Shown in pieces: positions 1 through 8,667 of a stretch of DNA of 64,000 bases. The position numbers and the translations under genes are program-made. The stretch's first letter is position 1. Each line of letters begins with the position of its first letter. Below the pieces are notes generated by a model. The model did no database searches. It saw nothing but the letters and a program-made list of their open reading frames with translations, and was not told the origin of the DNA. The stretch comes from Rothia mucilaginosa ATCC 25296 (lineage in GTDB: Bacteria; Actinomycetota; Actinomycetes; Actinomycetales; Micrococcaceae), in assembly GCF_000175615.1 (NCBI RefSeq), contig NZ_ACVO01000004.1, positions 74,389 through 138,388 of the forward strand, read 5' to 3'.

Positions 1-204
1 AGCCTGCTGACCGTACTGCGTCTGCTGGTCATACTGGCTCTGCTGTCCATACGGGGCACCAGCCTGACCGTAGGGTTGCTGGTACTGTCCGTACTGGTTC
101 TGCTGAGCAGGCTGACCCTGGCCGTACTGACCATACTGACCCTGTTGGGCGTCCTGCCCGTACTGACCATTCGGCGAATAACTATTCTGGTTAGGAGCCG
201 ACAT
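1..204 (-). CDS. Gln/Tyr/Gly-rich protein, N-terminal part only
   Basis: The gene runs off the left edge of the window, so only the first 68 codons are visible. After MSAPNQNSYSPNG the sequence is a low-complexity run of Gln, Tyr and Gly with motifs such as GQYGQ and QQPYGQ. No domain can be recognised in the visible part. The ATG at 204 lies inside the end of the DUF3180 gene (14-nt overlap), so the two are probably translationally coupled at the distal end of the folate operon. In related Micrococcaceae a membrane PH-domain protein often follows DUF3180; that identity is only a guess here. A similar Gln/Gly/Pro-rich tail occurs in the M48 peptidase at 36063-37712. Confidence 0.6.
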   Translation of the reverse strand, partial: MSAPNQNSYSPNGQYGQDAQQGQYGQYGQGQPAQQNQYGQYQQPYGQAGAPYGQQSQYDQQTQYGQQA

Positions 205-709
205 AGGTTCCTCCCTCTCGCGGCTTTACAGCACCGGAAGAGGAGGCCGCATCCTCATCATCCTCCGGCGGAATACGACAACAATGCTGAGCCCACAGGC
301 CAGCAATCAGCAGGGCAACACTGCCCACACAATTAACAAGAACCTCCCAAAAGACCACCGAAAAACCGCGCACAGACACCATCGCCACATGGTAGCCAAG
401 AATCGCAGCGCACCAGCCCGTCAACAGGGCACCGGTCATGATAGAACCCTGCGCATACGCCACCGCACGCGCCGCAAGAATCGGGCCCATATGGGGTACC
501 TTCTCACGCGTCTGAATACGACGATAACGAGCCACCTGCACACCCAGCCACACGGCACCCGCCGCAACCAGCAGGCACACCGCGCCGAGCATCCACGAAA
601 AATTCAGCTCACCAAAACCGGCGCCAATCATCACGGAATTCACCATAAGAGCGGCAGCGGCACCGCACACAGCCGCCACAATAATCGCCCGATAACTCAG
701 GGGCTTCAT
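191..709 (-). CDS. DUF3180 family membrane protein
   Basis: 172 residues with four predicted membrane segments, roughly at residues 8-28, 36-56, 90-110 and 118-140, and a charged C-terminal tail. Length, topology and position directly after folK match the DUF3180 family of Actinobacteria, whose function is unknown. It lies 45 nt downstream of folK on the same strand, and its last codons overlap the start of the next gene, which supports one transcript. Its role is not known; membership of the folate operon is conserved but does not itself show a folate function. Confidence 0.75.
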   Translation of the reverse strand: MKPLSYRAIIVAAVCGAAAALMVNSVMIGAGFGELNFSWMLGAVCLLVAAGAVWLGVQVARYRRIQTREKVPHMGPILAARAVAYAQGSIMTGALLTGWCAAILGYHVAMVSVRGFSVVFWEVLVNCVGSVALLIAGLWAQHCCRIPPEDDEDAASSSGAVKPREGGTYVGS

Positions 710-754
710 GGTGTTTCCTTTCGGTAGGTTCTTCTACCTTCCAGAGTGCCACAT

Positions 755-1375
755 TTAAGGCTGATCAGGTACCTGCATCTCACGCATATAGCTAATAGCG
801 TCTTCATCCGCCCCAAGCAGCGTGCGGGACAGCTCCGCAACGTTCACGACCTCGCGGCTCAGCGGCGCAGGAACCTCATCCGGCCGCTCCCCCGAAGGCT
901 CCGCACGCCGGGTCACCGTCAGGTACGCCTGCGGGTCCATCTGCGCCCACGGCACCAGCACAAAAGCACGCTCCTGCGCCCGCGGATGCGGCAAAGTCAG
1001 CACCGGATCCTCAGAGATCACGCCGCCATAGTCAATCACGTCAATATCGAGGGTGCGCGGGCCCCAACGCACCAGGCGCTCACGGTGATGCGCCGCCTCC
1101 ACTGCGTTACACAGCTTCAGCAGCTCGTAGGCGCCCAGGTCAGTGGTCACCTCAATGACCGCGTTCACGAAATCCGGCTGACCCGCCGGGCCACCCACCG
1201 GGGCGGTACGGTACAACCCGGAGGCACGCACCAGCTGCACGCCGCCCGCCACCAGGTCGGCGACGGCACGTTCCAGGGTGTCTTCGCTTTCGCCCAGGTT
1301 CGAGCCCAACGCCAACACCGCGCGGTGTTTCAGGGTGTTGGGCTTCTGCGTATCGGTTTTCTGGGTGCCCGCCAC
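755..1375 (-). CDS. folK: 2-amino-4-hydroxy-6-hydroxymethyldihydropteridine diphosphokinase
   Basis: HPPK transfers pyrophosphate from ATP to 6-hydroxymethyl-dihydropterin, the step before dihydropteroate synthase. The 206-residue product has the N-terminal LALGSNLGES motif and the family signature GPRTLDIDVIDYG in the middle, which carries the Asp residues that bind magnesium. The start is GTG at 1375, whose G is the last base of the folB stop codon (TAGTG), so the two are translationally coupled. The C-terminal third, up to residue 206, is slightly longer than the compact family core. Cytosolic. Confidence 0.93.
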   Translation of the reverse strand: MAGTQKTDTQKPNTLKHRAVLALGSNLGESEDTLERAVADLVAGGVQLVRASGLYRTAPVGGPAGQPDFVNAVIEVTTDLGAYELLKLCNAVEAAHHRERLVRWGPRTLDIDVIDYGGVISEDPVLTLPHPRAQERAFVLVPWAQMDPQAYLTVTRRAEPSGERPDEVPAPLSREVVNVAELSRTLLGADEDAISYMREMQVPDQP

Positions 1376-1788
1376 TAGCGGCCGCCCTCAGCCGCGCGCT
1401 CCGCGGCACGCTCACGGAACACGCTCACCGCAACGTTACCGAACGGCAACTCAATCGGCGCCTGCGGCTTCGATAGGGTAATCTCCACCGCCTCCACAAG
1501 CTCAAACATCGCAAGGATACCCTCGGCAATGTTCACCGCAAGGGTCTCAATCAGGTCCAGGGAACCGTTCGTCACGTGGCGGTGAATCAGGTCAACCACG
1601 AGCGCGTAGTTCGTGGTCTTCGTCAGGTCATCCGTGGCGGCTGCGGCGGAAAAATCGCTGTACAGGGTCGCGTCCACGACGAAGGGCTGGCCGTCGCGCT
1701 TCTCAAAGTCGAGCACGCCGTGGTAGCCCTTGGCGGTAATGCCGGTGAGGGTGATGCGGTCGTGGCGGGCGTAATCTGCCTGGGTCAT
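1375..1788 (-). CDS. folB: dihydroneopterin aldolase
   Basis: FolB cleaves 7,8-dihydroneopterin to 6-hydroxymethyl-dihydropterin and glycolaldehyde. The 137-residue protein has the typical start (DRITLTGITAKGYHGV) with the conserved glycine/tyrosine/histidine stretch, a conserved TNYALVVDLI segment with the tyrosine used in catalysis, and the late LSKPQAPI motif. Length is normal for the family, which forms an octamer. It overlaps folK by one base and follows folP by 72 nt on the same strand. Confidence 0.92.
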   Translation of the reverse strand: MTQADYARHDRITLTGITAKGYHGVLDFEKRDGQPFVVDATLYSDFSAAAATDDLTKTTNYALVVDLIHRHVTNGSLDLIETLAVNIAEGILAMFELVEAVEITLSKPQAPIELPFGNVAVSVFRERAAERAAEGGR

Positions 1789-1860
1789 TGGGGGTCTCCT
1801 AGAGGGTATTCGGGTAATCGGAGGTTGTGGGCGGGGTTGGTGGTTCTAGCTGACAGAGCC

Positions 1861-2820
1861 TTAGCTTACGGAGCGCAGCGCGGAGGCGACCGTCACCGCA
1901 TCCACGCTGGCGGGCACGTCATGCACGCGCACCGCCCACACGCCGCGCGCCGCCACCAGGGCGGTCACCGCCGCAGAGGCTGCCGCACGATGCTGAGCCG
2001 GGCGCGGCTCCGACAGCGACTGCCACAGTTCGCGTTCAGCCTCACCCGCATCGGTTGCGGTGAAACCGCTCGCGTTCAGGCGCTCAGCCAGCGCCATATC
2101 CGCCGCAGTCAGGGCGTTGGCGATAAAACGCTTGCGGGAACCGGCAATGAGCAGGCGGTGCCCCAGACCCTGTAGCTCGTCAATGGCGGCGAGCAGCTCC
2201 CAATCCTGCATGCCGCCCTTCGCGAAGCCCAGACCCGGGTCAAGAATCAGGTTCTGCGGCAGCACACCGGCGGCGAGGAAACGCTCACGCAGGCCGGTCA
2301 GCTCCTCCACAACCTCGGTGACCACGCCGCGCGGGTACTCCGCCAGGCTGTTCATGGTCTGGGAGGTGCCGCGGGCGTGCATGAGGATGTACGGCACCTG
2401 CAGTTCAGCGGCGGTTTCAATCATTTCATCGCTCACGTTCAGACCGGACACATCGTTGATGATGTGCGCACCGGCGGCAATGGCGGCGCGGGCGGTCTGC
2501 GGGTTCATGGTGTCAACGCTGATGGTGGTGCCCATCTGCGCGACTGCCTCGATGACAGGCAGGATGCGGCGCTGCTCCTCCTCCACGCTGATGCGCACGG
2601 CACCGGGGCGGGTGGATTCGCCGCCAATGTCGATAATGGAGGCGCCCTCGGCGATCATGCGGGCGGCGCGGGCGATGGCGTCGGTGGCGGCGTAGTGCTG
2701 GCCGCCGTCGCTGAAGGAGTCGGGGGTGACATTGAGGATGCCCATCACGAGGGTGCGTTCGGCGGCGAGCGCGTCGCAGGGCAGGGGGGCTACACGGGTG
2801 GTGTGTGTGGATTCAGTCAT
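1861..2820 (-). CDS. folP: dihydropteroate synthase
   Basis: Condenses 6-hydroxymethyl-dihydropterin pyrophosphate with p-aminobenzoate; the target of sulfonamides. The TIM-barrel signatures are all visible in order: GILNVTPDSFSDGG, DIGGESTRPG, SVDT, INDVSG, LDPGLGFAK and GSRKRF. I start it at ATG 2820 (MTESTH), giving 319 residues. The frame stays open upstream to ATG 2853 and GTG 2874, none with a convincing Shine-Dalgarno sequence, so the exact start is uncertain. It heads the folP-folB-folK-DUF3180 run and is separated from folE by about 2 kb of foreign-looking sequence, whereas relatives usually have the genes adjacent. Confidence 0.93.
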   Translation of the reverse strand: MTESTHTTRVAPLPCDALAAERTLVMGILNVTPDSFSDGGQHYAATDAIARAARMIAEGASIIDIGGESTRPGAVRISVEEEQRRILPVIEAVAQMGTTISVDTMNPQTARAAIAAGAHIINDVSGLNVSDEMIETAAELQVPYILMHARGTSQTMNSLAEYPRGVVTEVVEELTGLRERFLAAGVLPQNLILDPGLGFAKGGMQDWELLAAIDELQGLGHRLLIAGSRKRFIANALTAADMALAERLNASGFTATDAGEAERELWQSLSEPRPAQHRAAASAAVTALVAARGVWAVRVHDVPASVDAVTVASALRSVS

Positions 2821-3038
2821 GGGTTTATCGTACCGAATCTGCGGTGCTCCCATGTTTGCCGCAGTGATTGACACAGTGATTGGGGCAGCTGTGGGGTCGA
2901 TTCTGGGGACACGGCATGCAATACTTGCATTACAGATACTTATTTAAAGGTATGCTGAGAGGGCACGCATACCGCACCGGGCGCATTCCCGGTCGGCGGC
3001 GCGCACCCACACATACATACTCTAGGAAGTGACTCATT

Positions 3039-3245
3039 GTGAATATGAAGACTGGAGCTTGGATCCTCTCCCTGGTAGCTCTTGCCGCGCTGGTGACTAT
3101 TGTGCTCGCTGAAGGTGTTCCTGCCGTGCGTTGGATTGCTTTCGGCACCGCGACCGGTTGCGGTTTCATTGCCGTGGGCTTGATCGTGACTCTTGCCCTG
3201 GGTTGGGATAATCCGAGCGAGTCGAAGGGTAGCTTGCAGCGTTAG
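3039..3245 (+). CDS. small two-helix membrane protein, unknown function
   Basis: A 68-residue hydrophobic protein with two likely membrane helices (about residues 7-25 and 32-55) and a short polar tail. The start is GTG at 3039, nine bases after a good AGGAAG ribosome site; ATG at 3045 is the alternative. It is transcribed away from folP and ends 105 nt before a strong bidirectional hairpin. It matches no family I can name. Its GC content and codon use resemble the housekeeping neighbours more than the adjacent Abi gene. Confidence 0.65.
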   Translation: MNMKTGAWILSLVALAALVTIVLAEGVPAVRWIAFGTATGCGFIAVGLIVTLALGWDNPSESKGSLQR

Positions 3246-3349
3246 CAGCGGGGCTCTTCTAGCTTCTGCGGTGCGGCATGATCGGCGCCGCCGCGGCCGC
3301 GGAAGGCATCCGGCTCAGAACACATTCTCAGAGCACTTTGGCGATGCGA

Positions 3350-3381
3350 AAAGGGGCGGAGGTTTTCACCTCCGCCCCTTT
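3350..3381. terminator. bidirectional terminator between the small membrane gene and the Abi gene
   Basis: A perfect 14-bp stem (AAAGGGGCGGAGGT paired with its complement) with a 4-nt loop, between two convergent genes. The A/T bases at the outer stem ends let it serve both strands. Confidence 0.8.
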
Positions 3382-3407
3382 CAGCGTGTCTATAAGCTGT
3401 GAAGATT

Positions 3408-4373
3408 TTAGCTCCACAAACGGGTTTCTTCCCAACCTTGGGGTATGCCCATAGCCCGCGATACATCAACCCCAGGAACGGAAATATCAGGACGTTCCTT
3501 CAGAATCTGCGTCAGAGATTCCGTATCCCCAATTCCACCCTGATTCATCAGATATTTGAGGAGAGTGAGCATTCCGAAAGTCTTGCACATCTTATGGTTC
3601 TCTTCAGCCTGCGGCACACCAAATAGATCAACAACCTCACGGATTTCAGGACTCTCAACTCTTCCACCTCTCAACACACGTGGCAAACGAGGTTCTGGGT
3701 GCAGCTTATTGTAGAACCTACTTTGATGCGCACAAATATTGCGCATTACCCGCAGCGAATTAATCCAAGTTTCCAACTGAGGGTCAGTACACCCCAAGGC
3801 TTTCGCGATATCTCGTCGAATATTTGGCGGAGAGACCAAATACAGATTCTGTAGAGCCCCCAAATCTAGAACTTCCACCACGACCCACACGGGCAACTTC
3901 CCGCCGTATTGTTCACGGTGATGCTTCACGAATTCTTCTTCAGATGTACGAATAAGCTGTTCGCTTTTTCTCGTAAATCTGCTCCACGCAGTGCGCCTTT
4001 TACTGCCTTGAAGGTCGCACCGGGTTTCATCCTCGTATATGAGTGGATCCACTTCCCCCAGTAAATTCCCTAGGCGGGACCGCAAATACACCTCAAACTG
4101 CGAGAAATACGAAAACGCAATGGACCGAAGATTACGGTCATATTCATACAGGGCCACGATATCTTCAAAGACAGTTCCGGGCATGAAAGTATCCGAGCGC
4201 CGCCCACTTCCTGCCGGTCGCCGGAACGAATAGTAGTAACCACTCAGACGGTAGTAACTAACACGCTCAAGGACGTGAACGGCATGTTCCTGAGAACCTA
4301 CGAGCATACCTCGCTGCCGCAAGATTCCAACCTGCTGTTCATATGTTTTAAATGGCTTTACGATTGAAGACAT
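3408..4373 (-). CDS. Abi_2 family abortive-infection-like protein
   Basis: The 321-residue protein has the features of the Abi_2 (AbiD/AbiF) family: an N-terminal YYRLSGYYYSF block (residues 40-50), LYEYDRNLR (75-83), and the late RNICAH (211-216) that fits the Rx4H active-site motif of the HEPN superfamily. HEPN proteins are usually RNases, and Abi_2 members stop phage growth by harming the host cell. A toxic RNase role is inferred, not shown. The gene is visibly poorer in GC than the folate genes around it and sits inside an operon that is intact in relatives, both signs of transfer. No antitoxin gene is visible next to it. Confidence 0.82.
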   Translation of the reverse strand: MSSIVKPFKTYEQQVGILRQRGMLVGSQEHAVHVLERVSYYRLSGYYYSFRRPAGSGRRSDTFMPGTVFEDIVALYEYDRNLRSIAFSYFSQFEVYLRSRLGNLLGEVDPLIYEDETRCDLQGSKRRTAWSRFTRKSEQLIRTSEEEFVKHHREQYGGKLPVWVVVEVLDLGALQNLYLVSPPNIRRDIAKALGCTDPQLETWINSLRVMRNICAHQSRFYNKLHPEPRLPRVLRGGRVESPEIREVVDLFGVPQAEENHKMCKTFGMLTLLKYLMNQGGIGDTESLTQILKERPDISVPGVDVSRAMGIPQGWEETRLWS

Positions 4374-4483
4374 GCACTATCCATCGCTTGATATCATTTC
4401 ATCATCGGAACTCTTTAATAATATCAATATAAGGATATTAAGGGTATAACTACACGGCATGTAAGTCATCTCTGTCTTGTTAA

Positions 4484-4507
4484 GGTCATCGTTTAAAAAC
4501 GATGACC
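4484..4507. repeat. perfect 11-bp inverted repeat upstream of the Abi gene
   Basis: GGTCATCGTTT, two bases, then AAACGATGACC. It lies about 110 bp upstream of the Abi start codon. It could be an operator or a small hairpin terminator; nothing decides between these. Confidence 0.55.
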
Positions 4508-4765
4508 GGCTCCAGACCCCTGATGGGCGGAACCGGCCACGGTTATTTTCGCTCCTGATGAGGAGAGGAACAGTCATATATTCATCAACAACGGTACGTG
4601 AAGAGCACTGTACGTAGCGTTAACAAAAAGAAGACCGGTCCTGTACTCCCGAAGGAGTGGTGCCGGTACTAGTGGTACTACTCTACAGCTGATGACGCCC
4701 TCTACGCAAGGGCACTCGTCATGCGGCCCAACACATGCGACCGCACAGCGCAGGGGTATAGCGCA

Positions 4766-4797
4766 AGGGGGCAGGATTCCTTAGAATCCTGCCCCCT
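4766..4797 (-). terminator. terminator downstream of folE
   Basis: A perfect 14-bp stem (AGGGGGCAGGATTC and complement) with loop CTTA, 30 nt after the folE stop. Outer bases TATAGCGC/GCGTATA extend it with a bulge. There is no strong T-run, as is common in this group. Confidence 0.75.
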
Positions 4798-4827
4798 GGC
4801 GTATAGCTATATGCTCATTGCATGCGC

Positions 4828-5412
4828 TTAGCGCTGCGAGAAGATCAGGCTCATCGCCTCCGCACGGGTTGCGCCGTTCATCAGCGCACCGCGCACCGCG
4901 CTGGTCACGGTCTTCGCGCCCGGCTTACGCACACCGCGCATCGACATGCACATGTGCTCAGCCTCAATCACCACAATCGCGCCGCGCGGGTTCAGATGCT
5001 CCTCCAGAGCCTCCACCACCTGCGTAGTCAGACGCTCCTGCACCTGCGGGCGGCGAGCGTACAAATCCACCACGCGGGCGAGCTTGCTCAGGCCGGTCAC
5101 CTTACCGTCCGGGCCCGGAATGTAACCCACATGCGCCACGCCGTGGAACGGCACCAGGTGGTGCTCACAGGTCGAGTAGAACGGGATGTCCTTCACCAGC
5201 ACCATCTCAGAGTGGGCGATGTCGAAGGTCGTACCCAGAATCTCGCCGGCGTCCTGGTGCAGGCCCGAGAAGAACTCCGCGTAGGCACGCGCCACACGTG
5301 CCGGGGTCTGTTGCAGGCCGTCACGGTCCGGGTCCTCACCAATCGCGAGCAGAATCTCACGGACGGCAGCCTCAATACGCGGCTGGTCGACGGCGTTCTT
5401 AGCCTCGCTCAT
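4828..5412 (-). CDS. folE: GTP cyclohydrolase I
   Basis: Converts GTP to 7,8-dihydroneopterin triphosphate, the first step of folate synthesis. The 194-residue product carries the zinc ligands Cys82 and His85 ([10 protein letters not shown]) and Cys155 (EHMCMSMRG), plus the conserved [10 protein letters not shown] and RPQVQERLT segments. I chose ATG 5412 because a GGAG element lies just upstream; ATG 5424 is possible. Either start lies inside the 3' end of ftsH (14 or 26 nt overlap), so translation is coupled to ftsH. Homodecameric cytosolic enzyme by family knowledge. Confidence 0.94.
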   Translation of the reverse strand: MSEAKNAVDQPRIEAAVREILLAIGEDPDRDGLQQTPARVARAYAEFFSGLHQDAGEILGTTFDIAHSEMVLVKDIPFYSTCEHHLVPFHGVAHVGYIPGPDGKVTGLSKLARVVDLYARRPQVQERLTTQVVEALEEHLNPRGAIVVIEAEHMCMSMRGVRKPGAKTVTSAVRGALMNGATRAEAMSLIFSQR

Positions 5413-7573
5413 TCTCTGCTCCATTCTGGTTCGGGGTGCCGCTCTCCGGGCGCTGCGCCGGAGGGGCGGGGTAGTTCGGGTACTGCTGGGTGGGCATTGC
5501 GACGGTCGGGTCGGCGTCCGGGTTGGTGAGGGGCGCCTGAGGCGGCAACGGCTGCGTAGGTGCTACCGGAACAGTCGGCGCCTCGGCAGGTGCTTCCTCA
5601 GCCTTCTGCGCCTCCTGAGCCAGCTCGCTCGGTGCCTTCACCGGCGGGATGTCGGTACGCTCGCGGGTCGGCTTGGAGTACCAGTGCTCACGCTCGGGGC
5701 GCTTGCGAACATCCTTGAAGATTTCGGCAATCTCGTTCTCGAGCAGGGTTTCCTTCTCGAGCAGGGCGAACGCCAGGCGGTCCAGAATATCGCGGTTTTC
5801 CAGCAGAATCTGGAATGCCTCATCGTGTGCCTGCTCCAGCAGGGCGCGAATCTCAGCGTCGACCTTTGCCGCGGTCTCGTCGGAGTAGTTGCGTGCCGAG
5901 GCGCCGCCGCCACCGAGGAACGGTTCGGTGTCTTCGCCGCCGAGCTTCACGGAACCAATCACGGCGCTCATGCCGTAGTCGGTGACCATCTTGCGGGCGG
6001 TGTCGGTTGCCTTCTGAATGTCGTTAGATGCACCGGTGGACGGGTCGTGGAAGACGATCTCCTCAGCCGCACGGCCACCCATCGCGTACGCCATCTGGTC
6101 GAGCAGTTCGTGACGGGTCGTGGAGTACTTGTCGTCCTGCGGCATGACCATGGTGTAACCCAGGGCACGACCACGCGGAAGAATCGTAATCTTGGTGACC
6201 GGTGCGGAGTTACGCAGTGCCGCCGCGACCAGGGCGTGACCACCCTCGTGGTATGCGGTGACCTTACGCTCGTGCTCGTTCATGATGCGCGAGGAACGCT
6301 GCGGACCAGCCATGACGCGGTCAATCGCCTCGTCGATAGCGCGGTCGTCAATCACGTTGCCGTTATCGCGGGCGGTCAGCAGAGCCGCCTCGTTCATGAC
6401 GTTCGCCAGGTCAGCACCGGTAAAGCCGGGGGTGCGCTTAGCAACCTGAGCCAGGTCAACAGTGTTAGCGATCGGCTTGCCTGCGGCGTGCACGCGCAGG
6501 ATGTGTTCGCGGCCCTGCATATCGGGGGCATCCACACCAATCTGACGGTCAAAACGGCCGGGACGCAGCAGCGCCGGGTCCAGAACGTCGGGTCGGTTCG
6601 TTGCCGCAATGACGATGACGTTCGAGTTGCCGTCGAAGCCGTCCATCTCAACCAGCAGCTGGTTCAGGGTCTGCTCACGCTCGTCATTACCGCCGCCCAT
6701 GCCGACGCCGCGGCGGCGGCCAACAGCGTCAATCTCGTCGACGAAGACGATGGCGGCGGGGTCGCTCTTCGCTTCCTTGAACAGGTCGCGCACGCGGGAC
6801 GCACCCACACCCACGAACATTTCAACGAAGTCAGAGCCAGAAATCGAGTAGAACGGCACGCCAGCCTCGCCCGCCACAGCCTTGGCGAGCAGGGTCTTAC
6901 CGGTGCCGGGAGGGCCGTACAGCAGCACGCCCTTGGGGATCTTTGCACCCAGGCGGGTGAACTTTTCGGGTTCAGCCAGGAACTCGCGGACCTCTTCCAG
7001 TTCGGCGAGCGCCTCGTCCACGCCAGCGACGTCGCTGAAGCGGACTTCCGGCTTGTCCTTGGTGAACTTCTTCGCGCGGGACTTGGAGAAGCTCATGACG
7101 GAGGAGCCGCCTCCGACGCGTCCCATCAGGAACCAGAAGAGCACACCAAAGAGCAGAATCGGCAGGAGCAGGGACACCAGGGAGCCCAGGAAGCTGTGCT
7201 CAACCGGCTGGTCCGTGTAGCTTTCCAGCTCGGCGGATTCCATTGCCTTAGCAACTTCGTCGCCGCGGGGCTGCACGTAGTAGAAGCGCACCGACTTACC
7301 GTAGTTGTCGTTGCCCTTCTTGTAGTCGTCCTTAAGCTGCAGCTCGACGCGCTGGTCGCCGTCGTAGATCTTTGCGCTCTTGACCTGGTGGTCGTTGAGC
7401 ATCTGAAGACCCACGTTGGTGTCCACCTGACGCGAGGGCTGGGTGAAGAAGGAGGCCATGAGGAAAGCCAGCATGATTACGAGAGCTGCACCCGGCCAGA
7501 ACCAGGGGCCGTTAATCAGCTTCTTCAGGAAGCCCTCCGAGCCTTTCTGCGGAGTATTGGGGTTTTGCGCCAA
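5399..7573 (-). CDS. ftsH: ATP-dependent zinc metalloprotease FtsH
   Basis: Membrane-anchored hexameric AAA+ protease that degrades misfolded membrane proteins and selected regulators. Visible in order: an N-terminal membrane helix ([18 protein letters not shown]), an extracytoplasmic domain, a second helix ([19 protein letters not shown]), Walker A GPPGTGKT, Walker B FVDEID, the second region of homology ending in [10 protein letters not shown], and the zinc site HEGGH. The C-terminal 80 residues are a Pro/Gln/Ala-rich tail beyond the family core. I start at TTG 7573 (724 residues) because a strong AAGGA lies seven bases upstream; ATG 7618 and TTG 7636 lack such a site. It follows hpt on the same strand. 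Confidence 0.95.
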   Translation of the reverse strand: MAQNPNTPQKGSEGFLKKLINGPWFWPGAALVIMLAFLMASFFTQPSRQVDTNVGLQMLNDHQVKSAKIYDGDQRVELQLKDDYKKGNDNYGKSVRFYYVQPRGDEVAKAMESAELESYTDQPVEHSFLGSLVSLLLPILLFGVLFWFLMGRVGGGSSVMSFSKSRAKKFTKDKPEVRFSDVAGVDEALAELEEVREFLAEPEKFTRLGAKIPKGVLLYGPPGTGKTLLAKAVAGEAGVPFYSISGSDFVEMFVGVGASRVRDLFKEAKSDPAAIVFVDEIDAVGRRRGVGMGGGNDEREQTLNQLLVEMDGFDGNSNVIVIAATNRPDVLDPALLRPGRFDRQIGVDAPDMQGREHILRVHAAGKPIANTVDLAQVAKRTPGFTGADLANVMNEAALLTARDNGNVIDDRAIDEAIDRVMAGPQRSSRIMNEHERKVTAYHEGGHALVAAALRNSAPVTKITILPRGRALGYTMVMPQDDKYSTTRHELLDQMAYAMGGRAAEEIVFHDPSTGASNDIQKATDTARKMVTDYGMSAVIGSVKLGGEDTEPFLGGGGASARNYSDETAAKVDAEIRALLEQAHDEAFQILLENRDILDRLAFALLEKETLLENEIAEIFKDVRKRPEREHWYSKPTRERTDIPPVKAPSELAQEAQKAEEAPAEAPTVPVAPTQPLPPQAPLTNPDADPTVAMPTQQYPNYPAPPAQRPESGTPNQNGAENERG

Positions 7574-7849
7574 TGCTTTGTCCTTACGTTGCGGCTGTGA
7601 CCCGTTGGGGTGCGGCATGCCTGCCGGAACACCCAACGGTGCAACCTTAAATGTACCCTACCCCGGCGAGCGGCTAGGTACCTGGCTTCTCTATTTCACC
7701 TGCGGGCTAAAGGGTTGTAGCACTCGGCGGGGGTGAAAGTGCATCTTCTGCGGCGGGTATCTGCGGCGGCTGGTACACCGGCGGCAGCCCGTCTTGGCGG
7801 ATGCGCCTCCCGCCTCCGCCTCCACGTACATCCACCGGCGGGTACAGCA

Positions 7850-7887
7850 ACGCCCCGCTCCCCCACAAGCGTGAGGAGGCGGGGCGT
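7850..7887 (-). terminator. hairpin between hpt and ftsH
   Basis: ACGCCCCGC at 7850-7858 pairs with GCGGGGCGT at 7879-7887, 34 nt after the hpt stop. It suggests that ftsH also has its own promoter in the remaining 7574-7849. Confidence 0.6.
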
Positions 7888-7920
7888 AACCACCTACAGC
7901 ATGGTTGCTGAGGTGAAGGC

Positions 7921-8472
7921 TTAGGAGTAAACGTGCGGGTGCAGGGTTGCGACGCAGTCCAGGTTGCGGTACTTCTCAGCGAAGTCCAGGCCGTAACCAA
8001 CGACGAACTCGGGCTCGATGTCCCAGCCGACGTACTTGACCTCAACGTCAGCCTTGACGACCTTGGGCTTGCGCAGCAGGGTGCAAATCTCAACGGAAGC
8101 TGCGCCGCGAGAAATCAGGTTCTGCTGCAGCCATGCCAGGGTCAGGCCGGAGTCAATGATGTCTTCAACGATCAGGACGTTGCGGCCCACCAGGTCGGTG
8201 TCCAGGTCCTTGAGGATACGCACAACGCCGGAGGACTTGGTGCCGGAACCGTACGAGGAAACAGCCATCCAGTCCATGGTGTAGTGGCCCTTGAGAGCGC
8301 GGGAAAGGTCAGCCATGATCATGATGGCGCCCTTGAGAACACCCACCAACAGCACGTCCTTACCGGCGTAGTCTTCGTCGATGCGCGCCGCCAGTTCGGC
8401 GACCTTCGCGTTAATCTCTTCCTTGCTGAAGAGAACGTTCTTAATATCGTCCTGCACGTCGATAGCCTGCAC
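7921..8472 (-). CDS. hpt: hypoxanthine phosphoribosyltransferase
   Basis: Salvages hypoxanthine (and guanine) to IMP/GMP with PRPP. The 183-residue protein has the PRPP-binding motif VLIVEDIIDSGLT (about residues 99-111), the early LLVGVLKGAI loop, and SSYGSG in the flexible catalytic loop. Start is GTG 8472, seven bases after AAGGAA. Position between tilS and ftsH is the conserved actinobacterial arrangement. Confidence 0.94.
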   Translation of the reverse strand: MQAIDVQDDIKNVLFSKEEINAKVAELAARIDEDYAGKDVLLVGVLKGAIMIMADLSRALKGHYTMDWMAVSSYGSGTKSSGVVRILKDLDTDLVGRNVLIVEDIIDSGLTLAWLQQNLISRGAASVEICTLLRKPKVVKADVEVKYVGWDIEPEFVVGYGLDFAEKYRNLDCVATLHPHVYS

Positions 8473-8667
8473 GATGTATTCCTTCGTATTCTTTTAGACG
8501 CTCTGCGCCTCCGCCGGGGCCCCGGGTGCGGGGTTTCATGCCTTCCCACGGCGGATAATGTGGATGGTGTTCGCCTTAAGTATGGCTTAAAACGGCGCCG
8601 CGGCGCACCTCACCACGCAGATAGTGTGTGCTGAGGGGGCTCCACAGGCACCTAGCTGGGCACCTAG

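Larger units (their letters stand above)
4374..4827. other. 454-bp intergenic stretch upstream of the Abi gene
   Basis: No gene is supported here. The first 100 bases next to the Abi start are AT-rich and could hold its promoter. Two structures are listed separately: a perfect inverted repeat at 4484-4507 and the folE terminator at 4766-4797. A 66-codon minus-strand frame (4377-4577) has no family resemblance. Confidence 0.5.

Noticed and set aside
4377-4577. 66-codon frame upstream of the Abi gene as a possible antitoxin
   Set aside because: No ribosome site, odd composition, and it crosses the inverted repeat; no antitoxin family resemblance.
5684-7600. 638-codon open frame on the plus strand over ftsH
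   Set aside because: Antisense to a strongly conserved gene; its sequence is a by-product of GC-rich codon use. The same holds for the long antisense frames over serS (48893-50362), pta (54035-55309) and ackA (39580-40902).
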